Source of the DNA: Erwinia sp.
GTDB lineage: Bacteria > Pseudomonadota > Gammaproteobacteria > Enterobacterales > Enterobacteriaceae
Assembly: GCA_964016415.1 (NCBI GenBank)
Contig: OZ024666.1
Span: forward strand, 1,159,310 to 1,223,309
Length of the DNA stretch: 64,000 nucleotides
Direction of reading: 5' to 3'
The position numbers were made by a program, and so were the translations under genes. A model generated the notes under the pieces. It did no database searches. It had not been told where the DNA came from and saw nothing but the letters and a program-made list of their open reading frames with translations. Shown piece after piece: positions 1 through 8,349 of this stretch (position 1 is the first letter of the stretch; each line of letters begins with the position of its first letter).

Positions 1-988
1 ATCCCTGCTGGTTGGCATAAGGTGTGTGTTTTTTAAACCTAACTCTTTTTTCTATCAGCTCATAACATACAATGCCAGCAAGTAGAGAGAGGGATGTGGC
101 AGAAATTGCAAACACATAGCTATTCAGAATGGATGAGAATTTATTTAAAATTAGGGTAGTGAAAGATATAGAAAGTGTATGGGTTAGATATATTGAATAT
201 GATGCATCGCCAATATAAGAGAGTGATTTTGATAACCTTGATCTCATTATAATGGATTTGCTTTCCATCGATGCCACACCAAGGAAAAATAGCAGCATTG
301 GGATCCCGTAGCCAATATATCTATCATCCAAATCAAGACCTATTTTATCGAAAAAATAAAGTAAGATCGCCCCTGCCGTTAAACATAGTATAGTGTTTGG
401 CTTGTTGTGTTTAAGAATGAAAAATGCAAGCATTCCGTAAACAAATTCGATAATGATAGGGTTGGATATAAAGGATATTGCGTAATTATCATGCTTGAAA
501 AAGCTTAGTGAAGCGATTGATAACATAGCAGCAGAGGTTAAAAAATATCTTTTTTTATCAAATGAAAGGAATGCGGAGAATATTATATAAAATAAAAACT
601 CGTACTGTAAAGTCCAGGCTACAGCTAATAGCATAGCCTTTCCGTTTACTGGGAGTAATGTATAGGAACCCCAAACAGTTGTTTCACCATTATGAGAGTT
701 TACAAGCGACGACTGTAAGATGAAAACAATAGCTGCTATAGAAGTTAAAATCCAATATAGGGGGATTATCCTGAAGACTCTTTTCTTCAAGAAACTGATT
801 CTGCTATAGGGTTTATTATATGTAATATAAACCATTATAAAGCCAGATATTACGAAAAATAAATCAACTCCAGCAGCACCTAAAGAAAACGAAATCGATG
901 TAAGTCCCAATAGTTTTGCTTTAATTAAAACATGGAACAGCACGACCATCAAAACAGCGACAGCTCGTAATATCTGTACAGAAATCAT
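1..988 (-). CDS. Acyltransferase 3 family membrane protein (O-antigen/exopolysaccharide O-acyltransferase), partial
   Basis: The minus strand is open from an ATG at 988 to the left window edge (329 codons, no stop seen), so the C-terminus is cut off. The N-terminus carries the family hallmark QILRAVAVLMVVLFH, followed by GAAGVDLFFVISGF, RVFRIIPLYW, the AWTLQYEFLFY segment and the late GDASYSIYLTH motif. About ten hydrophobic segments are visible. The family (OafA/WecH/NodX) transfers acyl, usually acetyl, groups from the cytoplasm to sugars of LPS or exopolysaccharide. An AAGGG box lies eight bases before the ATG. The gene is strikingly AT-rich compared with the core genes and sits beside phage genes, so a serotype-converting phage cargo gene is a reasonable inference. 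The exact substrate is unknown. Confidence 0.85.
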   Translation of the reverse strand, partial: MISVQILRAVAVLMVVLFHVLIKAKLLGLTSISFSLGAAGVDLFFVISGFIMVYITYNKPYSRISFLKKRVFRIIPLYWILTSIAAIVFILQSSLVNSHNGETTVWGSYTLLPVNGKAMLLAVAWTLQYEFLFYIIFSAFLSFDKKRYFLTSAAMLSIASLSFFKHDNYAISFISNPIIIEFVYGMLAFFILKHNKPNTILCLTAGAILLYFFDKIGLDLDDRYIGYGIPMLLFFLGVASMESKSIIMRSRLSKSLSYIGDASYSIYLTHTLSISFTTLILNKFSSILNSYVFAISATSLSLLAGIVCYELIEKRVRFKKHTPYANQQG

Positions 989-1047
989 TCTAATACCCTT
1001 TAGACTATACCGGACGGCAAGTTATCAAGCCTCTTGCGAGGCTTAAT

Positions 1048-1098
1048 GTTTTTCTCTTCCAATCACTTTATCAGCCGCCACGCGGGACAGGAAGCTGG
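1048..1098. repeat. 51-bp direct repeat, copy A (matches 2067..2117)
   Basis: This 51-bp stretch recurs in the same orientation at 2067..2117, with 49 of 51 bases identical (differences at 1057/2076 and 1096/2115). The two copies bracket the P63C-domain gene. Copy A lies just past that gene's stop codon. A small hairpin (GCCTC/GAGGC, 1029..1042) lies beside it. Confidence 0.85.
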
Positions 1099-1104
1099 GC
1101 GAAA

Positions 1105-2007
1105 CTATCCATCAATGATTTGGTTCATCTCATCAAACAAATATGGGGCGATAGATATTTCTTTTTGCTTTTGGGATGTCCTTTTAAACATCTCAATGCT
1201 TCCGCATGTTTCCATCAAACCCTGTACTCTACCAATCTGGTGTATAAGGATATTCCGGCCATTATCATTCAACCATTGATGGAATCGTGCTTTTCGTTTT
1301 CCATCTTCGTTGATATTTAGACTATCCAATTCTTTTTTTACATATCCATGTTCGATTGGCTCATAAACGTATTTATTAATGAACCTACCATAATATTGTG
1401 GGCGTTTTCTTGATGTTGTTTTATCGTTAGCATATAACCGATCAAGCTCGGCGAAAAATGAATCAGGGAATGTGAGCATCCATTTCTGTAGACCTTCTGA
1501 AATGTATTTTGACAGCAACAGACGAAGTGCATCGTGCTTCCTGTCGAGTTGATATCCCGTAGCCTCATCAACAAGCGCATCAATACCAACCATCGCAAGG
1601 GCTGATAGCAAAATCTCTGCCTGGTTGGCGATCTTTTCCTGGCTCTGAGTTAGTATATTTTTCCGTCTGGCGTCCAGATAAATTTGGCACATTCGTGGAA
1701 GAAGAGTTGCTGCATAACCTTGTTTTTTCTTACCACCGTCAAAATAAGTTATGAGTTTGGTCCGGGCTATAACCTCTTGAGTAATAAGGGGTTCAATGTT
1801 TTTTGCGGCTAAAAAAGGAGGTATCTTGGTCCCTTCAATTTCCAGCCTAGAGTTCATCCCTTTTCGAGATCTTCCAAAGGCCGTAAAGATTGATGTAGCG
1901 GATAGCACTCTTGTTCCATCATCAAGGACGGCGCAGTCCAGAGTAACGTCTCCAATTGGCAACGAGCCTTGGTATAGGGCTTTTGGGGGTTGTTCTTGAT
2001 CTGACAT
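1105..2007 (-). CDS. P63C-domain phage protein
   Basis: A 300-residue soluble protein whose second half (about 150-270) has the features of the P63C domain: a YQLDRKHDALRLLL block, an FPDSFFAELDRLY block, and a YYGRFINKYVYEPI block. The family occurs in phages and mobile elements, often next to antirepressors. Its biochemical role is not established. The N-terminal part (DGTRVLSATSIFTAFGRSRKG) resembles the short leading domain of such proteins. The start at 2007 has no strong ribosome site, and the next gene upstream is the antirepressor on the same strand. The gene is enclosed by 51-bp direct repeats, suggesting it was gained as a cassette. No defect is seen. Confidence 0.75.
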   Translation of the reverse strand: MSDQEQPPKALYQGSLPIGDVTLDCAVLDDGTRVLSATSIFTAFGRSRKGMNSRLEIEGTKIPPFLAAKNIEPLITQEVIARTKLITYFDGGKKKQGYAATLLPRMCQIYLDARRKNILTQSQEKIANQAEILLSALAMVGIDALVDEATGYQLDRKHDALRLLLSKYISEGLQKWMLTFPDSFFAELDRLYANDKTTSRKRPQYYGRFINKYVYEPIEHGYVKKELDSLNINEDGKRKARFHQWLNDNGRNILIHQIGRVQGLMETCGSIEMFKRTSQKQKEISIAPYLFDEMNQIIDG

Positions 2008-2066
2008 TTTATTTCCTCAGCAATGGGTTCTCGTCTAAATCAGTGCGCAAGACTTTGGTTTGATCA

Positions 2067-2117
2067 GTTTTTCTCGTCCAATCACTTTATCAGCCGCCAC
2101 GCGGGACAGGAAGCCGG
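2067..2117. repeat. 51-bp direct repeat, copy B (matches 1048..1098)
   Basis: Second copy of the repeat that brackets the P63C gene. It lies between the antirepressor stop codon at 2132 and the P63C start at 2007. The two copies are 1,019 bp apart, start to start. Confidence 0.85.
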
Positions 2118-2131
2118 AACGGCTGGTTATG

Positions 2132-2875
2132 TCAAGCGTGCATCAGAGCCATGAGATCATCTTTGTGCACTATAAGGTAGTCCGCGCGTTTCGCCAGATC
2201 AAAAAATTCTGCCATAGTCGCAACATGCTGATCTTTGCGTAAAACCTGTGACAAAGTGATGTTACCATTTTTCAGTATGAGTAACAGGCGTCCATTGGCA
2301 ACAGGAGGCTCGTTTTTGCTGATAAACTCACCATCAAGCACCAGACGATGAACATACTCAATTGCCTGTGGTAGCTGCGAGACCTCTAACTCATCAATGT
2401 GGTTAACATTAAAACGATGATGAATCAGGCTGTATGCTTCTGGGTACATCAGACTTTTCTTTCCAACTAGCATATTGATGGCATCGCGTAACGGAGTTCT
2501 CTCATCTGTGGTGGTGGACTTGCGTTTTACTTCACCTGTACTCCAGTACTCGTACAGAACATCATCGCATTCATTCTGGTACTGGATCACACGCTCACGA
2601 ATTTCTAGTCTGACTTTGTTGGGGCTGATAGTCTGAAGCCAGCCGTTCAGTTTTCGTAATGCTAGGCAGATCACATCACGAGATTGAGTATCTCCTGGTA
2701 GCTGCATTGCGATTTTAACAATGCAGCTTTTAAACCGGTTTTTCATTTTCGTAAACTGAGAGGCCCAATCCATCCCCATACCTTCAACAATCGGCTTCAT
2801 GGTGGTATAGGGTTCGCCGTTATGATTCACAATGTAAAGCCGAGTGCCATGAAAAGGTACGGTGATTGTTTTCAT
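2132..2875 (-). CDS. Phage antirepressor (P22 Ant-type N-terminal domain)
   Basis: A 247-residue protein. Residues 1-110 match the P22 antirepressor N-terminal domain: MKTITVPFHGTRLYIVNHNG, then TTMKPIVEGMGMDWASQ and LNGWLQTISPNKV. Members bind a phage repressor and relieve lysogenic repression. The C-terminal half (GRLLLILKNGNITLSQVL, KRADYLIVHKDDL) is of the variable kind. The start overlaps the stop of the 63-residue gene upstream by four bases (ATGA), showing a translationally coupled ant operon as in P1/P22-like phages. It looks intact and marks the sequence left of position 3460 as prophage. Confidence 0.85.
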   Translation of the reverse strand: MKTITVPFHGTRLYIVNHNGEPYTTMKPIVEGMGMDWASQFTKMKNRFKSCIVKIAMQLPGDTQSRDVICLALRKLNGWLQTISPNKVRLEIRERVIQYQNECDDVLYEYWSTGEVKRKSTTTDERTPLRDAINMLVGKKSLMYPEAYSLIHHRFNVNHIDELEVSQLPQAIEYVHRLVLDGEFISKNEPPVANGRLLLILKNGNITLSQVLRKDQHVATMAEFFDLAKRADYLIVHKDDLMALMHA

Positions 2876-3063
2876 TTAGTACCTCCCATCACGATTCTGG
2901 TAACCAGAAAGGATTTGGCCTGCGAAATGGCAGGGCTGTAAGCTGCGATACGCATGGCTTCGCGTTCCAGCAGTTCGGCCAGCTTAAATTTATCGGCACA
3001 GTCAGATTTTTTGAGAAGAAGTTTTACCAAATTGACGTAATAGTCATGGGGTAGGTTAGCCAT
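2872..3063 (-). CDS. Small phage protein upstream of antirepressor
   Basis: A 63-residue hydrophilic protein with an AELLEREAMRIAAYSPAISQAKSFLVTRIV segment. Genes of this size sit directly before ant in several temperate phages, but I do not recognise a named family. The ATG at 3063 is preceded by GTGAGGTCAAT, an acceptable ribosome site, and the 3' end overlaps ant by four bases. Translational coupling to ant is the likely arrangement. No function is assigned. Confidence 0.6.
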   Translation of the reverse strand: MANLPHDYYVNLVKLLLKKSDCADKFKLAELLEREAMRIAAYSPAISQAKSFLVTRIVMGGTK

Positions 3064-3070
3064 ATTGACC

Positions 3071-3268
3071 TCACTGATTTTTTCGAATTACCACTGTCGG
3101 AGTGGCGCCGGGAGGTTCGAAACGGCTCAGTGAGACCGCGGACTTATTTCCCTTACGGGTGTTGTATTCGTCGCCCTCCCGACATTGATCGGGGTGTGTC
3201 CGCATACAACGTCCACTATATGACAGGCATAAAAAATCCAACACTTTCGGGGTTGGTTCTGACCGCAC
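3071..3268 (-). CDS. Ash/Icd-like leader reading frame of the ant operon (possible C4-type antisense RNA region)
   Basis: An open frame with a GTG start encodes about 65 residues including SYSGRCMRTHPDQCREGDEYN and NTRKGNKSAVSLSRFEPPGA. This resembles the conserved tail of Ash/Icd-like proteins coded in the leaders of P4/P1-type immunity regions. Inverted repeats are present (GGGAGG and CCTCCC at 3110..3180, minus strand). In P1/P7 and relatives this leader also yields a short C4 antisense RNA that silences the ant operon. Whether a C4 RNA is made here cannot be decided by eye. The frame is open further upstream without an ATG, so the true start is unclear. Confidence 0.4.
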   Translation of the reverse strand: MRSEPTPKVLDFLCLSYSGRCMRTHPDQCREGDEYNTRKGNKSAVSLSRFEPPGATPTVVIRKNQ

Positions 3269-3462
3269 TGAGAAGAGGTTTCGACGCCTCGCTGATGATA
3301 CTAGTAAATCGCTTCGTAGCTTGCAAGAACTCTTTCCCCAAAATATATGCTAACTATTTGTTATTGTGGCATTGGTTGGTGGTGTTTTTGAGTCGTTTCT
3401 TGTAGGTGGGTGTTATAATATAATTATAATTATCAATTGGTTAATGCAATTTGAATCATATA

Positions 3463-3627
3463 CTGCTGCGGCATTTAGGCTGGACCGAAGCCGCTGATCT
3501 GATCGTGAAAGGCATGGAAGGGGCAATTGCCGCGAAGACCGTCACTTATGACTTTGAACGCCTGATGGATGGCGCTAAGTTGCTGAAATGCTCAGGATTT
3601 GGTGATGCGATCATTGATAATATGTAA
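3463..3627 (+). pseudogene. icd: Displaced 3' end of icd (isocitrate dehydrogenase) at a prophage attachment site
   Basis: The frame from 3463 to the TAA at 3625..3627 encodes the last 54 residues of NADP isocitrate dehydrogenase: [20 protein letters not shown], then [20 protein letters not shown] and GDAIIDNM. Homology stops abruptly at 3463, and upstream of it the frame hits a stop at 3442. In E. coli the e14 element integrates inside the 3' end of icd, supplying a substitute tail and leaving the original tail at the far end of the prophage. The same arrangement explains this fragment. Full-length icd should then lie left of the window, beyond the prophage. The fragment itself is not expected to be translated usefully. 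Confidence 0.9.
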
Positions 3628-3650
3628 TAGAGCAACTGACTAAATTTATC

Positions 3651-3677
3651 AACGGGAGGTTTATGCTCCCGTTTTTT
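3651..3677 (+). terminator. Rho-independent terminator after the icd tail
   Basis: A perfect 8-bp stem, AACGGGAG/CTCCCGTT with a 7-base loop, is followed by a run of six T residues. It is probably the native icd terminator, stranded with the displaced tail. Confidence 0.8.
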
Positions 3678-3932
3678 ATCATCAACTAACAGACAGAAAA
3701 TAATTAAAGATAGAGGATTTGAGACGAACCTGGTTGAATCAGCAGACACTCTCCTTAAGCTTTTTAATTAACTGACAGCAATAGCTTATCCGGGTGTGTC
3801 TGGTTTGTTTTCCATGCTAAACCGGGTTTGTGCTATAAATCCTCAGGTATTCCGCGTGCGTTCCGGTTTCTTCACACATAATACTCTGCGTATCTGCTGA
3901 TGTAAGTTTTACTATTCCAAACCAATATGTTG

Positions 3933-5336
3933 TCAGGGTTGCCCGGAACTCAATACAGATGCGCTATCAATAATGATGCAACGTGCCTGACATTTTGTAT
4001 CAGGTGTAACTATAGGATTTTCGGGAATGATGAAATTCATTTGCTTATCTTTTTTGACAGTCAAGGCCATCCCTTTGAACGTCCAGGGCATGCCGAGAGA
4101 TAAAGCGCCGAACTCATCATATTTAGTAAACCGTGCGACCTGAGGAAGATTGTCTGAAATACGATAATAAAGTTCACCGTTGAAATCTTTCGGAACTTGC
4201 TGAGTCAGCGCTGTTTCGAATAAGTGATACTCTCTCTGCTGTGGTAGTGAAAATCCCGCAATCAAATGATTTATTGCCATAACGGCAAAAATAGCCGGGA
4301 GACAGTATATGAGCTTGTGCGAATAACGAATTTTTTGAACAGATTCAAATATCCCAATCAAAAAAAGCGAAGTAACGATCAGTGAAATAGCGATGATTGT
4401 ACGATATGCAGCCCAGCTTTCATTGACTAATAAATTTGGTACAGCTGCCAGAATAACAAAGATACAAAATAAAATGACTTTTTAACTGCCCTGGCTGAAC
4501 AGTTTTTTCAGACCTAATCCGATGAAAAGCAAAGAAAGACCCAGATAGACTACTTTTTTTCCTAAGTCAAAGTTACAGATCGCATTTGTTAAAGGCTGCT
4601 TGATAAACCAGATGAGTTTTGCTGTGAATTCAGTGGTGATAGAGGTGCGTGACAGCACTTCCTGGTAGAGCAAAAAAGGGAGAGTTCTGGAGAGAAAAAG
4701 GGCCATTAACATACCAGCGATAAGTACCGCGATAACCGACGATAATTTTTTTCTGTCAGGGGTTCCTTTGCCGAGGCTGTTATCCAGGAAGGCGAAAAAA
4801 AGAAAACACATCGCAGCAGGCTGGTAGATGGCAAAAGACGTCGAGAGTAATACAAACGTAAAAATGATTCGCCAGAAGTTTAGCCGGGAAACCAGCAGTG
4901 AGTAGCTCAAGGCAGAGAAGAGTACTGCTGCGATATAGGGAAAGCAGACTGACCATGCACTAAATACTTGAAAAGACGGAAGCAGACTCAGTGAAAGTGT
5001 AAAAGCCAGACGTTGTGCGTGATTTTGTAATAAATCTCGTTTGGTGATGAAGTGACAAATAAAACAACTGAGCAAACAGAGAGACGAAACGGAAAGTAGT
5101 CTGAGTATTTTCAGTGAACTGACATCATCGATAAAGGTTGCGCATAGATAACGAATAATGCCGTAAACCGGTCTGCCGGATAACACATCCCATTTTAAAA
5201 TTCCTGCGCGGTCCATTTGTGCAGAAAAGAGGTAGTACCAATCATCAGAGAAAGCATAGTTAGCAAAGTAAACCGGGCTGTAACATAGCAATACGGCGAG
5301 GGTAAGAATGAAATAATTGTTGTTGGTTTTGATCAT
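3933..5336 (-). pseudogene. gtrC-type serotype-specific glucosyltransferase, interrupted by one in-frame stop
   Basis: A frame of 467 codons is broken only by a TAA at 4482..4484. The upstream 284 codons and the downstream portion (KVILFCIFVILAAVPNLL, then 142 residues ending near 3933) are in the same frame. The protein is polytopic, with about ten hydrophobic segments, an early SDDWYYLF motif, and a late soluble tail. This is the topology of the third, serotype-specific gene of gtr clusters, which moves glucose from bactoprenol onto O-antigen in the periplasm. It overlaps gtrB by four bases. Unless the stop is read through, O-antigen glucosylation is lost or altered. Third gtr genes diverge widely, so the sugar linkage cannot be named. 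Confidence 0.75.
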
Positions 5337-6247
5337 TTTTTCCGCCCTTTGACTAAATAACGCGGGCGTTTCTTGGTTTCTATATAGATGCGTCCGATAT
5401 ATTCGCCTAAAACACCGATACCGATCAGTTGAATCCCCCCAAGAAACAATATGGAAACCAGAAGTGAGGGATAACCAGCAACCGGATTACCCCAGAGCAG
5501 CTTATCGACTATCATCCACGCACCATAAAGGAATGAGAAGGTGGCGACGAACAGTCCCAGATAACTCCAGATACGCAACGGTAATGTCGAGAAGCTGGTA
5601 AACGCTTCCAGAGCGAGATTCCATAATTTCCAGCCATTAAATTTTGAACTACCTGTGGTGCGGTCAGGGCGGCTATATTCTACCACGGCGGTCTCACCCG
5701 CGACCCAGTTAAGGATCCCTTTCATAAACAGATTGCGTTCCTGTAATAATTTTATATTTTCCACTGCCTCGCGAGATAGCAGACGAAAATCACCGACATT
5801 TTCTTCAATTTTCGGTGAACTTATGCTGTTATGAATTCGGTAGAACCAGGCTGCAGTTTTACGTTTGAAATGGCTGTCCAGTATACGCTCACTCCGTTTT
5901 GCCAGCACAACCGGCCAGCCCTCCTGCCATTTTTCTATCAGTGCCGGAATCACTTCTATTGGATCCTGAAGGTCAACATCAATAGGGATAACAGCATCAC
6001 CGGTGGCATATTCTAACCCGGCTAATAGTGCTGCCTCTTTGCCAAAATTACGAATAAAGGTGATGGGTTGTACCGCAGGATCCTTATCTGCAAGTGCATT
6101 AATCATTTTTTCGGTGCCATCCCGGCTACCATCATTAACAAACAGAATTTCAAGTGTATAGGCAGAGAGCTTATCTTTAACCGTCTGGTAGAAGAGAGGA
6201 ATAGCGTCCTCTTCATTGAAAACGGGAACAACGAGGGAAATTTTCAC
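5333..6247 (-). CDS. gtrB: Bactoprenol glucosyltransferase GtrB
   Basis: 304 residues. A family 2 glycosyltransferase domain fills residues 1-220 ([26 protein letters not shown], metal-binding [13 protein letters not shown]). Two membrane helices follow (about 230-290), and it ends with the [19 protein letters not shown] signature. It attaches glucose from UDP-glucose to undecaprenyl phosphate at the inner face of the membrane. It is coupled to gtrA and gtrC by 4-bp overlaps, giving the standard gtrA-gtrB-gtrC order. It is intact. Confidence 0.93.
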   Translation of the reverse strand: MKISLVVPVFNEEDAIPLFYQTVKDKLSAYTLEILFVNDGSRDGTEKMINALADKDPAVQPITFIRNFGKEAALLAGLEYATGDAVIPIDVDLQDPIEVIPALIEKWQEGWPVVLAKRSERILDSHFKRKTAAWFYRIHNSISSPKIEENVGDFRLLSREAVENIKLLQERNLFMKGILNWVAGETAVVEYSRPDRTTGSSKFNGWKLWNLALEAFTSFSTLPLRIWSYLGLFVATFSFLYGAWMIVDKLLWGNPVAGYPSLLVSILFLGGIQLIGIGVLGEYIGRIYIETKKRPRYLVKGRKK

Positions 6248-6603
6248 TTTTTTATCCTGAAGATAATGAAATGAGACCAGAGAAAACCGACGAGCACACT
6301 GACTAATGAGAAGCTGACAAGCGTGAGGATAGCATTGGTATGCATCTGATCAGCGATATACCCCAGGGTGGCTGCTATACCCCCCATAAATAGTACGTAC
6401 AGTCCGTAACATCGGCCGGTAGCAGGCGCGTTGAATGTCCAGCAGGCATTCGCAAAAAAGGAGAATGTGACGGCAATGCAAAACGCGATAAAGTTTGCCA
6501 GGAACTGAGAACAATTTAGTGAATAAAGTAAGCCAAATACCAGCCAATGGATCAGAGTGTTAACCACGCCAACAGACAAGTAGCGTGCAAAAAATTTCAG
6601 CAT
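6244..6603 (-). CDS. gtrA: Bactoprenol-linked glucose flippase GtrA
   Basis: 119 residues with four predicted transmembrane helices: [20 protein letters not shown], a second in the [19 protein letters not shown] region, then two more. This is the GtrA-family size and pattern, with the conserved [10 protein letters not shown] segment. It is thought to flip undecaprenyl-phosphate-glucose to the periplasm. First gene of the gtr operon. No cluster of GATC sites is seen upstream, so the Dam/OxyR phase switch known for some Salmonella gtr operons is not evident here. Confidence 0.9.
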   Translation of the reverse strand: MLKFFARYLSVGVVNTLIHWLVFGLLYSLNCSQFLANFIAFCIAVTFSFFANACWTFNAPATGRCYGLYVLFMGGIAATLGYIADQMHTNAILTLVSFSLVSVLVGFLWSHFIIFRIKK

Positions 6604-7126
6604 ACCAAGCCTGCTTATATCCTGTTAAACGCTGTGGGAATCAGAGAGCATTTACGCTAAAGGCAAATGCGTGATACAAACTGACCAAAGACCACGGAAT
6701 GTACCGATTATGGTAAAGTTTTCTCAGTGTATCAATTAATTTAAACTCAAGGTAGTGCGTGTGGCGAACCGTCAATCCGGCTTACAGTACAAAGCTGCCA
6801 TCAACGTTGCCATTTGAAATTATTGCAGTTTTCACTTGTTTTTCTCAGCGAAGCAGTGTGGGTTTTGATTTTACCCTGTGTTGCCTCTCAGACTGCTGTT
6901 ACAACGAGAGATGATGTTTAGGGACAGTACGTCATGGTCGTTTACCAGTGGTAATAACTGAGGATAATACGCGAATGTTTCCTCTGTTTTATGTTGTTAA
7001 CACCGGAATTTACAGTACAAACTTGATGGAATTATGATGGTTACTCAATAGCTTTTTTAAGAGCTTACTACCCGATCACTAAGCTAATGAAGTGATTTTC
7101 TCTCTGTTGCATGCTTATTATATCCA
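6604..7126. other. Intergenic region between gtrA and ldcA; no gene recognised
   Basis: About 520 bp with stops in all frames and no ORF with recognisable similarity. It should contain the gtr promoter, but no convincing -35/-10 pair or operator was identified. No second icd tail is present, so there is no evidence for a further prophage end here. Confidence 0.5.
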
Positions 7127-8050
7127 TTAACAAAGAGTTGGATAATCGCTGAAGGTCAGAGAAGCTTTATGTGAATCAACGGTTAATACCCCTTTGGCAC
7201 CGAAAGGCAGAGTCACGGTGTCAGGTTCATGACCGTATGATAAACCGGTGATGATGGGACAGGAGAGAGTCGTGCGCAAGTAGTGCCAGATTTCGTTCAG
7301 TGCGTGTTCCTCAGTAATGCCAGTGAAATTTCCGCAAACAATGGCGCTTTGCCGTGAGAGAATGCCGCAGGCAGCGAGTTGCAGGAGCATACGTTCAATT
7401 TTATATGCTGGCTCATTAATATCTTCGATAACCATAATGCCACCGTCAATGACGGGCATCCAGGGGGTGCCAGCCAGTGACGTGATCATGGTAAGATTCC
7501 CTCCCCAAAGGGTGCCCTCTGTCCGGTAGTTTAAGTGGTTAGTGGGCCACTGTAGGGTGGTTTCCTGCTGAGTTATGGTGTGCCAGAAATGCCGCCATGT
7601 GAAATCAGAAATGGTATTTGCACCAAAATTGCCTGCCAGCATTGGCCCACTGAAAGTGATCATTCCCTGTGTCAGTAACGCTAACTGCAAAGCAGTGAAG
7701 TCACTGTGACCACAAAATATGGTTGGTTTGGCGCAGAAATAGCGCGCAAGCCGGGGGAGGTTGCATAAAGGCAAAAGTCTCGTCATTCCATACCCGCCTC
7801 GCACCGCAAGTATAATATCGGGACAAGGATCCAGTGCAGGTAAATCTTCCAGATCAGCTGCACGTTGTTGGTCTGTGCCGGCAAAGCGCTGGTAACGGCG
7901 GGTGAGAATCTGGGTGTTGTTGACGGTATGTCCGGCTTCACGTAAACGTTGGATACCTCGCTCAGCGCCTTGCTGGTCGAAACAGTATCCGGAGGGTGCA
8001 ATCAGGTGAATATGGCGAGGTAAAACAGTAGTCACTTTCAGTACCTTCAT
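7127..8050 (-). CDS. ldcA: LD-carboxypeptidase (murein tetrapeptide carboxypeptidase)
   Basis: 307 residues of the S66 peptidase family, which removes the terminal D-alanine from cytoplasmic murein tetrapeptides during cell-wall recycling. The nucleophile motif GHSDFTAL places Ser at about 116. The EDINEPAYKIER segment (about 209-220) and SYGHEPDTVTLPFG with His at about 274 complete the triad region. HLIAPSGYCFDQQGAERGIQ near the start is typical. No signal peptide, consistent with a cytoplasmic enzyme. It is divergent from emtA, as in E. coli. The N-terminus is about ten residues longer than in E. coli, so an internal start is possible. Confidence 0.95.
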   Translation of the reverse strand: MKVLKVTTVLPRHIHLIAPSGYCFDQQGAERGIQRLREAGHTVNNTQILTRRYQRFAGTDQQRAADLEDLPALDPCPDIILAVRGGYGMTRLLPLCNLPRLARYFCAKPTIFCGHSDFTALQLALLTQGMITFSGPMLAGNFGANTISDFTWRHFWHTITQQETTLQWPTNHLNYRTEGTLWGGNLTMITSLAGTPWMPVIDGGIMVIEDINEPAYKIERMLLQLAACGILSRQSAIVCGNFTGITEEHALNEIWHYLRTTLSCPIITGLSYGHEPDTVTLPFGAKGVLTVDSHKASLTFSDYPTLC

Positions 8051-8349
8051 CTCAAATGTATTGTGATTGCCACTCGCGAGCTAAGTGTGAAACCGAAGGT
8101 GATTCTCTCTTCTTTTGGCGGCCAGCGCAATGTGCTATCGTTTTGGATAATTTTTCCGGCACTACCCGAAGTCTGTTATTACGCAGTCAGTGACAGGTAG
8201 CCTTCCGGTTCGACTTTGTTCGAAAGAACCGTGAATCTTATCAGAGACGTGTTTATGAAGAGGCAAGACACCCGATACCATGCCGACGCTTCTGTGTATC
8301 GGTTTGTCACCAGTCAGCGAAACGTATTTTTTCAGAGGATGATTAGCGT

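Noticed and set aside
3546..3749. 67-codon minus-strand frame over the icd tail and terminator
   Set aside because: It is a shadow of the icd fragment and includes the terminator hairpin; no ribosome site or similarity.
6604..6800. Dam/OxyR-type phase-variation module upstream of gtrA
   Set aside because: No GATC sites are present in this stretch, whereas the known switches need a cluster of them.
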